A stretch of DNA of 64,000 bases from Sclerodactyla briareus. Taxonomy: Eukaryota > Echinodermata > Holothuroidea > Dendrochirotida > Sclerodactylidae. Shown here one piece after another: positions 56,392 to 64,000 of the stretch. How positions within the stretch are numbered: the first letter of the stretch is position 1; every line of letters starts with the position of its first letter. The position numbers were made by a program, and so were the translations under genes. The notes beneath the pieces were generated by a model. The model searched no databases. It saw only the letters and a program-made list of their open reading frames with translations, and had not been told where the DNA came from. The stretch covers positions 1,178,001-1,242,000 of the forward strand of contig JAODTK010003555.1 of NCBI GenBank assembly GCA_026419785.1, given 5' to 3'.

Positions 56392-57690
56392 TCAGCCCAA
56401 TATTTCGCTCTTTGGGTTTCTCTTGACAATAACAACGTAGGTACTTTCAAAATAGCAATAGTTGTAATCCTGCTCAAAGCTTCAAAACCCTCTTTGTGTT
56501 TAGGAACAACCTCTAATTTCTCCAAACACAGTCCGAAGTACACATCCTCCAAGAATAGTCAAAGATGCTAAGAATATTTTGGGTGCCAAATGGCCAGACA
56601 AGATATGACCACCCCCAGTACAATAATGAGGGAAATACTCTCTTGGATATTCCTCGTCAGATATATACCAACGGTTTTCCTTGTCGCGAATTGGTTCTGC
56701 TTTTACGAAGCAATTTCCGGTGACAAACCTTTTCCTTGGACAAGTCTTGAGGTGTTCGACAATATTCACGATTGATATAAAGGCGTCATCGTCGGTCTTC
56801 ATGACGTACGTTGCTTGAGGGCAGTATTCGCTAACCCATTTCAGGCCCATCATCATCTTTAATGTCAGATTCCTGTGGGAATCCTCGAAATCCTCCATGA
56901 TGATATCTCCGTTACGGTCGGCCTCCTGCTGGACTTTGTCTATAACAGTGCGGTTTCCTGAGATTCCAAGGAAGAAGATACTCTTGACCGTCTTCCCAGA
57001 GACATCGGAGACACTGAGACAGGACTCCCGAAGCATTCGTCGCATTTCGAGTCCTCCTGGCCTAGAGGGTATCACTACCAGGAGGAACACTTCCTCTGGC
57101 AAGCGCTGCTTTACTCCCATTATAACAGAACGCTGGCTGGTTAATACGAAGTCTAAGGAAGTGTGAATTAACTCCGTTGATATAGAATCATTGGTCATGG
57201 ATTTGTTCCAGTCTTGTGCATGTGCCGAATCATTGTTCTCATATTTCTCTCCTTGACAATGTATGCGTTCCTATATCCCTCAGGGACAGTTACAACGTTC
57301 TCGGATTTATTCCTGCCTTGGATATTTGCCGAGTCATCGTTTCTTTGTCCCCCCTCTTCAATCATATCAATAATTCATCCGTTCCTACCTCTGTTAAGTA
57401 CACCACTATAGTAATGCTTGGCATAGTCAGGCTTATCATGCTCGACATGTTAACTGCTACAAATAGTGAGCTGAAATTGTGACAACACGAGCACGAAGTA
57501 CACCACTATGGTCACTTATGGTGGGCATAGATTTCCAGACTTGTGTTCTTCGCTCTGTTTTTTATCATGCTTGACATGGCAACTGCCACAAAGAGTGATG
57601 TTGAATTTTGGCAACACGAGCTCGAGAAACCCATAAAAAAAACGTTACCACTAACAAATGAAAGATGGCCGTTAGTCCTTATGTGTTTTG
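56392..57690 (-). pseudogene. GT31 beta-1,3-glycosyltransferase, copy 4 (least damaged; catalytic domain mostly open)
   Basis: A 232-codon open frame (57198-56500) covers most of the catalytic domain: LEMRRMLRESCLS (residues 50-62, matching the R-R-x-I-R-E-T-W region), SIFFLG (73-78), MEDFEDSHRNLTLK (101-114), YVMKTDDDAF (131-140, the DxD metal site intact) and EEYPREYFPHYCTGGG (182-197). An 11-bp deletion relative to copies 1-3 near 56555 shifts the frame; the next frame contains MEDVYFGLCLEKLEVVPKHK (from 56552), the EDVY-type motif. The C-terminus ends near 56392 as in the other copies. The N-terminus is worse: the ancestral ATG (near 57680) reads AAG, and the stem contains a ~100-bp partial duplication (57396-57495 and 57496-57625). 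The ATG at 57198 is not the ancestral start. Expression of a soluble fragment cannot be excluded but is unlikely. Confidence 0.85.
57395..57626. repeat. Partial tandem duplication in the stem of GT31 copy 4
   Basis: Both parts start AAGTACACCACTATRGT (57396 and 57496) and end in CAACACGAGC-CGA (57484-57496; 57612-57625). The first part carries AACTGCTACAAATAGTGAGC, closer to copy 2 (near 21729); the second carries CAACTGCCACAAAGAGTGAT, closer to copy 3 (near 43180). Confidence 0.78.
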
Positions 57691-57694
57691 TTGT

Positions 57695-58400
57695 TTTCTA
57701 TCCTGTGTGTCAACCCCTTTCACTGATATCGGTCGAGACAGAAGGATGGGAAACCTAGAATTGGTCGAACTTAAAACAGTCTTTAAATACATTCCTATTA
57801 CTGGTGATGGTTACAGTCAGGGAGAGGTTTTGATCGCTCGTATGCTTTCCTGTAAAACGACACAATTCGACTGTGAGAACAGTATAAATACTTTTCTCCA
57901 TTTGGCAGCAGTTACCGGAGACTTATGTTGAATACCCCTTATCCCTGTTTATTGAATAGGAATATTCCTAATCCGTTTTTCAGTACAAAAAAGAAGGTTT
58001 TCGATGTTCAAACAAATATTCCGACGCTCCTAATCTGTAATCTTGTGTAATGAGTTGTTGTTCTCCTTAAAGAGTGAATTACGGCCGTAGCAAGATAAAC
58101 CTCCAAACGATCGTCCTGATTGTCAGGATTCTAGAAAATACAACAACCTTGTGATTTTTCATTGCGCGAAAGCAGATACGTTATGTAGGCTTTTTTCACA
58201 TGTAATCACTTTTCCGAATCTAACCACGAAATGATAATCCGTTGTCCGCGACGCTGCCGTATAAGTAAAATCGATCTAACACGAACGCGCGTGTGAAAAA
58301 CAAGAACATCTGTCGCAGCGAATCGGCGTCCAAAAGCTTTTCATTTCACATATATAGGTCTGAAAGGTACATATATATATATATTATCGGTGGTCCCTAT
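57695..58400. repeat. 5' flank of GT31 copy 4
   Basis: Matches the copy 3 flank: ATTCGACTGTGAGAACAGTA (57868), ACTTTTCTCCATTTGGCAGC (57891), AGAGTGAATTACGGCCGTAG (58070), TCTAGAAAATACAACAA (58131), TTGTCCGCGACGCTGCC (58241) and a TA-rich tract near 58370. TATAAAT in AACAGTATAAATACTTTTCT lies at 57882-57888 on the plus strand, facing away from the GT gene; no promoter is claimed. Confidence 0.65.
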
Positions 58401-58429
58401 TGTTTACAATATATTTACCGGATCATCAA

Positions 58430-58610
58430 ATTTCACATTTTGCTGAAGACTTTCGATGTGGTGGACAACCTCAAATGTTTTAGTAAATGTTGATAAACCC
58501 CATTTGGCACTGAATGACATTGAGGATTGGTTCTATTTTCAGCGTATCAAAATAAATCTATCTGAATCTCATTGAGATAATTTAAAAAGGGAAATAAATA
58601 TCATTCAGAC
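58430..58610 (+). mobile_element. LINE RT fragment, paralogue of the one at 25.57 kb
   Basis: The plus strand encodes LALNDIEDWFYFQRIKINLS (about 58508-58566), the W..+W+IK.N segment after the RT FADD motif. It is homologous at DNA level to 25570-25690 (TTGCTGAAGAC, AATGTTTTA-TAAAT, GGCACTGAAT-ACATTGA, AGCGTAT). Only this small piece remains. Confidence 0.7.
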
Positions 58611-58619
58611 GCGTTGCAA

Positions 58620-59820
58620 GGGATGTATCTTGTGGGAAGGGTGTCCAGACTCCAGGGTTTGAGGGATAGGGTGGGGTTAATGAAGCACAATTCATATGCA
58701 CGTATATACACAAAAAGTGATGTAGCAGTACAATTACCATTGAACATTCACATTTTTTCTTCATCTTCTGCCATTTAAATCATCGAGATGGGAATGCGGA
58801 CATGTCGATGTTTCGTTCCCAACCTATCTGTCAAAACGGTGTTAGTAATAACGATTTCATCGGGGAGTCTTCGTGTATGTCTTGTCGCAATTCACCGAAT
58901 GTGTCAGTTATCATGTTAAGCATGGACGGAAGAAGTTAGCATAACAGAACAAGCGAACTGAAGGCTGGAAATTAAGATAATAGAATGGGAATTTGAATAT
59001 TGTACTAAATACCCCTTCTAAGTCGTAGGAGTTTGGACCAATAGTCTTAGTTGCATATTTGGAGGAAATTTGATTGCTAGAGAAAATGACATTTCGTTAG
59101 GGGTGAGGAGGAGCCCCGCCCATTGGCGTAGAGTAAGTAAATTACCCATGTTAATTGTTCTACATACAATTCTACAATTTCACATTATTATAATGGTGAC
59201 TCTATAACGTCTGACCACTTGAATATAATTATAATATCATTCACTATTCATCCAAAACTGAAGAATTAACCATGAGTGTAAGTTTGTCCTTTTCCTACAA
59301 GCAGACAAGTGATACCACTTGCGTCCACCAACCACAGGAAAGAAGTAATAGACAGCACCAACACTTCACAGCCCTCTCAGTCCGGAATATGAAAAAAGGT
59401 TACCAGGTGCACAAGGCTTGTTAGCACAACAGAGAGCCTCCCTACACACAGAGCTTCGAAAGTCGATATAGGCTACAAGAAAGCCGAAAGCCGAGTCCAC
59501 AGTGGGGACTTCTTGGGAGTGAAACCCAACTGTACTGGTCGTTGATGCGCAACAGAAACGCGAGTTTTGTTATAATTCAGAAGCATTGCTAAAGGGTCAA
59601 TGGAAATATCAGTCAGGTGCACGTTAATTATAGTATGTGTGTATAATGTCAAAGAGCGTAAGCTGAACTTTTCAGTGTGATCGTCTCGTGGGTTCACAAT
59701 TTTCAAAATAGTTAGCGCGGATTGTATGAAATCATAATTGGGCTTCATGACTGTTTTCCTTTCTTCGTACTACAGTCCATGAAACAAGAATACATATTCA
59801 GAAGCATAAACATTGCCCGA
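58620..59820. other. No gene; MITE-end-like motif near 59125
   Basis: GCCCATTGGCGTAGAGTAAG at 59117-59136 resembles a hAT-type MITE end, but no partner is visible. Confidence 0.4.
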
Positions 59821-59824
59821 TGAC

Positions 59825-60180
59825 CCATTTCCGGGGAAAAAGAAAGATTCGTTTGAATTGTCCATTTATAACAAAACAGAATAATTCTTTACTGTCTTTT
59901 TTTCCAATTGGTGGAAAATGTTTCAAAGGGAGAACCTAATTTCCACAGCATTGTAAACCAGTACCTGCATGAGCAGTTCAGGATAGTTTCGTGACCAATA
60001 GGTTACATATTTTCCTAAATTGACATGCATGTTTCGCAATAATAAATGGATATAGCCATCATAGGCAGTTTTCTAATGCCGCTCAACCCCTACACGTTGA
60101 TCGCCGAGACACTGTTATGAGCCAGGTAATCTATCGAAAATACCACTGTCAATTATAATATAGGGGGAACGTTAAAACAA
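59825..60180. repeat. Duplicated anchor sequences next to (GTAT)n
   Basis: Counterpart of 30570-30880 and 31995-32045. Here the two anchors are only about 90 bp apart, whereas at 30.9-32.0 kb they are separated by about 1.1 kb that includes a SINE. Confidence 0.75.
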
Positions 60181-60183
60181 AAT

Positions 60184-61456
60184 AGTATGTATGTATGTAT
60201 TTATGTATGTATGTATGTATGTATGTATGTATGTATGTATGTATGTATGTATGTATGTATGTATGTATGTATGTATGTATGTATGTATGTATGTATGTAT
60301 GTATGTATGTATGTATGTATGTATGTATGTATGTATGTATGTATGTATGTATGTATGTATGTATGTATGTATGTATGTATGTATGTATGTATGTATGTAT
60401 GTATGTATGTATGTATGTATGTATGTATGTATGTATGTATGTATGTATGTATGTATGTATGTATGTATGTATGTATGTATGTATGTATGTATGTATGTAT
60501 GTATGTATGTATGTATGTATGTATGTATGTATGTATGTATGTATGTATGTATGTATGTATGTATGTATGTATGTATGTATGTATGTATGTATGTATGTAT
60601 GTATGTATGTATGTATGTATGTATGTATGTATGTATGTATGTATGTATGTATGTATGTATGTATGTATGTATGTATGTATGTATGTATGTATGTATGTAT
60701 GTATGTATGTATGTATGTATGTATGTATGTATGTATGTATGTATGTATGTATGTATGTATGTATGTATGTATGTATGTATGTATGTATGTATGTATGTAT
60801 GTATGTATGTATGTATGTATGTATGTATGTATGTATGTATGTATGTATGTATGTATGTATGTATGTATGTATGTATGTATGTATGTATGTATGTATGTAT
60901 GTATGTATGTATGTATGTATGTATGTATGTATGTATGTATGTATGTATGTATGTATGTATGTATGTATGTATGTATGTATGTATGTATGTATGTATGTAT
61001 GTATGTATGTATGTATGTATGTATGTATGTATGTATGTATGTATGTATGTATGTATGTATGTATGTATGTATGTATGTATGTATGTATGTATGTATGTAT
61101 GTATGTATGTATGTATGTATGTATGTATGTATGTATGTATGTATGTATGTATGTATGTATGTATGTATGTATGTATGTATGTATGTATGTATGTATGTAT
61201 GTATGTATGTATGTATGTATGTATGTATGTATGTATGTATGTATGTATGTATGTATGTATGTATGTATGTATGTATGTATGTATGTATGTATGTATGTAT
61301 GTATGTATGTATGTATGTATGTATGTATGTATGTATGTATGTATGTATGTATGTATGTATGTATGTATGTATGTATGTATGTATGTATGTATGTATGTAT
61401 GTATGTATGTATGTATGTATGTATGTATGTATGTATGTATGTATGTATGTATGTAG
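60184..61456. repeat. (GTAT)n microsatellite, ~1.27 kb, almost perfect
   Basis: About 317 tetranucleotide units. The only internal deviation seen is TTATG near 60200, plus a register break at the right edge (GTAGTATG, 61453-61460). Because the 4-bp unit contains no stop codon in any frame on either strand, it produces very long MYVC/IHTY repeat frames that are not genes. Array length in an assembly may differ from the true length. Confidence 0.97.
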
Positions 61457-61459
61457 TAT

Positions 61460-62715
61460 GTCCGCCTTTTCTAGCAGGGTCTAGGATCGGATGCAGCGAC
61501 CGGGACGGACCTGGGCAAATCTTGAAATCCACCTGAATCATCATTTTGAAAAGCGACCGATCTATTATAATATGCTTAACAACTGCGGGACCTATTGAGT
61601 GCGTTTCTATGAATTTGCATTGAATCTTACAAAAATTGACGAATACTCTTAAGTGTCCGTCACTGCCAGGCAACATATACAATGTTACTCTGCCACTGAT
61701 ACACATGTGCTATGCGTGTGTTAGTACCTCGGCTATATAGGCGCGTTCAGAAGTATACCACTGCAGCAGTTGCATGACACGTTCATCAGTCAGGGTGATG
61801 GCAATTTATCGATTTGTGCAGGGACATTGAAGTCGATCCTACCGGAGAACCTGGGAACGCGATGTCCAGCTATGGAGGAGGACAAGTATAGGGAGCTATC
61901 GGATGGTGTGCGTGCTGCAGCCATCTGGCCGATTGTCTGGTTTGTGTCACTATACACATTCTGATTCAACTATCTACGGCGCCCGTGTTCATTCGTCGAC
62001 GACCCGGGGACGTTGGTCCGATTGGAAGATTGTAGTCAATTTTCATTAATTCGATTCGTGATTTTTCATACAGTTTGCGAATTCAATGCGAGGACGAAAG
62101 CTTTCAATAAGGTGTTGAAGAGTCATAAATACCAACTTATTCTCGCAATTAGCACTGACAATTCAGTAAAACAAAGGCTTATTTTGGGGGTTGGGTAAGG
62201 TGTGACGACTTTGAATTGCCGGATATCTGGGATTGTAGGTATGGGTGATTCGAGTGAGAAATTACGAATAGTCACATGTCAAAAAACATTTAAGTCTTCC
62301 CATGCAACTGGCGAGTTAACCAATTAACCAAAATCTTGTTGGAATTTGCCTTTGGATTCAAATTTGTATATTCAGAAGGGATTTCTCGAATATTTGAGGT
62401 TGGAATGGCTGAGACGTTTCAGAATTAACTTAATGTTATAATAAAAGTTGGGGTAAAAATTGCTATTTACTCAAAGTTTGGTTTTGGTCGTTTGGGTTGC
62501 TCAAAGTGCGTGAAGCGAATTGCTTTACGCCTATAGGGGAAATCTGAAACAAAAATCTGATTTTTTTTTTTTTTTGGCGAATGGAAGATCTCTCATGGGG
62601 ACATTGGTGTTGTACCTCTTCTGTCGATTCCGGGTGAACAACAAAATCCCCGGGTGACATTAAAAAACCCCCAAAAGCAAAAATTGATAAAAGTCAGGAA
62701 ATTATTTTGAATCAT
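61460..62715. other. No gene seen
   Basis: No recognisable feature. Reading frames of 60-65 codons (61770-61964, 62013-62198) show no identifiable domain. Confidence 0.4.
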
Positions 62716-62719
62716 TAAT

Positions 62720-63165
62720 TGTGGATAGCGTCCCAGGTACAGGTCGTGTTTGACATATATACACACTGTATACAGTCACTACAGCTAGTGTATATGTATT
62801 ATGGTGTTCGTGGACGGAATATACAGTAAAGTGGTATAGAAAAGTCAATAATTACAGAGTTGCCTCAGCCATTTTTCGACATTTTCTTTCGCACACGAGT
62901 GATGGCAGCATGGAAATTATGAAATAAACATAATATTTGAAGACAGAAGGGTTTGTTCTCATTTGCCCTCATTTGCACGTCTGTGCAGGGGTTTGCTTTT
63001 TTTTGAGAACAGAGAGTCTTCTAGAGGTCTGCCTCAAAGTGTGACGAAGTGAATTACCCGCGGCAAGTTATATCAACAGGTACGGTAGGCCATTAAGGAC
63101 AACCGGATGTCATTATTTCATTTTTCATGACCATACAGGGTTCCACACCACCGAAATGCCAAAGG
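62720..63165. repeat. Third copy of the 32.7-kb conserved unit
   Basis: ATTAATTGTGG (62717), ACAGTCACTACAG (62773), CATTTTC-TTCGCACACGAGTGATGGCAG-like sequence (62880-62908), CATGGAAATTATGAAATAAA (62910) and TTTTTCATGACCATACAGGG (63121) match 32690-33105 in order. Confidence 0.75.
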
Positions 63166-63169
63166 TATT

Positions 63170-63540
63170 AGACCTGCGTACAAATGCGGTGACCTAATGA
63201 TGTTATAGTAACCAGAGATTTCTAATTATATAGGAGTGGAAATTAATCACCTCTTTGCAAAGATCAATTCTACATAAAAAATTTTTTGGTGTGAATTATG
63301 AAGAAAAAAAAACACTACCATTTTTTAACCACACAAATATGAAAAAGGAGAACAAAACTGATGCCATAAAAGCAATGGAAATCTCTGTAATTTATTATTT
63401 TTCAAGAATTTTTCTGATATAATTTCTGTAAACTATACACATACATTATGAATGTGTTGTAGCAGTGGGTAGGAGGATCCTCCATTTCAATATTTACGAT
63501 TCATGCAATAGGTGAAAATCTCGAACACTGTTATATATCC
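63170..63540. other. No gene seen
   Basis: AT-rich sequence with no recognisable feature. Confidence 0.4.
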
Positions 63541-63544
63541 AACA

Positions 63545-63930
63545 AGGGTGTGTGACGTCTATGAAAACAATTATTGAGCCCGTACCCCGGCATCAGCTAG
63601 CTGTTGCGACAACCAACAATTTTCGACCTCCGGCGAACACGGCCGGCCTAATGATGTTAATAGGATTTGGGCGGTCGCCCACGAGCGAAGTACGGTACCG
63701 ACAATGTCGATATCCGGACAATTTAGCCGCAGGAAATTCCCGATACACGCCGAGTGGACGCCGAGCCGATGTGCCACATTCTTTTGAAGAGGGTTTCGTG
63801 CCCACTGCCGATATATATCTACGGACTCATATAGGCGATATGCCGATATCTATCGCAGACTCATATAGGCGTCAGTGGGACACCGGCTCCTCAACACTAA
63901 TGGAGGGGGGCTGCAACTCCTGAGGAAGAA
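63545..63930 (+). other. GC-richer segment with open frame, nature unknown
   Basis: A 123-codon plus-strand frame (63552-63923) and overlapping minus-strand frames are open, which usually reflects base composition rather than coding. A direct repeat is present: CGATATATATCTACGGACTC then ATATAGGCG (63801-63829) and CGATATCTATCGCAGACTC then ATATAGGCG (63842-63869). No domain is recognised. It could be a dispersed repeat or an exon continuing beyond the window; neither is supported. Confidence 0.3.
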
Positions 63931-64000
63931 AATGAAATCACCATCATTCAACTACGAAAGCAGAAGAAAGTTTCGGAAATGTGCTACAAACGGCATTGAG

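Noticed and set aside
60187-61706. Very long reading frames (421-501 codons) of MYVC or IHTY repeats
   Set aside because: They are the translation of a (GTAT)n microsatellite whose unit has no stop in any frame; only the short non-repeat extension at the right is ordinary sequence.

Overview
This is a repeat-dense, AT-leaning eukaryotic window with no convincing intact protein-coding gene. The mobile-element mix (Ty3/gypsy, a CR1-type LINE with an esterase-like ORF1, an L1/Tx1-like LINE, other LINE fragments, a Penelope-like element, tRNA-derived SINEs, several MITEs and many AGGTCA-rich dispersed repeats), together with GT31 beta-1,3-glycosyltransferase copies, suggests a marine invertebrate, most likely a non-vertebrate deuterostome (echinoderm, hemichordate or cephalochordate). 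That is inference from repeat types; the species cannot be read from the sequence.

Layout. 0.1-2.2 kb: decayed Ty3/gypsy pol interrupted by a 401-bp MITE. 2.8-7 kb: AGGTCA-repeat fragment, 49-bp minisatellite, two LINE 3' ends, a tRNA-derived SINE and a hAT-like MITE end. 7.9-9.2 kb: GT31 copy 1 (minus). 10-14.6 kb: dispersed repeats, a LINE RT fragment with a 33-G run, an AGGTCA array and GT flanking sequence. 15.2-16.6 kb: an unrecognised DNA transposon with 69-bp inverted ends. 18-20.2 kb: more AGGTCA repeats. 20.6-21.8 kb: GT31 copy 2. 22.5-25.8 kb: hAT-like MITE, a 1.3-kb element with two nested sets of inverted ends and an inner MITE, and an RT fragment. 27.5-33.9 kb: SINEs, poly-T tracts, a decayed (GTAT)n array and a local duplicated unit. 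35.7-41.6 kb: AGGTCA array with a SINE inside, AGGTCA repeats, GT flanks. 42.1-43.3 kb: GT31 copy 3. 45.7-55.6 kb: a LINE/Penelope nest. 56.4-57.7 kb: GT31 copy 4, the least damaged. 58.4-63.2 kb: the same marker series seen after copy 2, including a 1.27-kb near-perfect (GTAT)n array. 63.5-64 kb: GC-richer sequence of unknown nature.

The organising principle is segmental duplication. Four minus-strand GT31 copies, each apparently a single-exon type II Golgi enzyme of about 380-400 residues, lie in blocks with shared flanks. Copies 1 and 3 share one right flank. Copies 2 and 4 share another, in the same order: RT fragment, anchor sequence, (GTAT)n, conserved unit. The simplest reading is an ancestral two-gene unit duplicated as a whole and later separated by transposon insertions. 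All four copies carry frameshifts or stops; only copy 4 keeps most of the catalytic domain in one frame. Most other long reading frames come from simple repeats or transposons.
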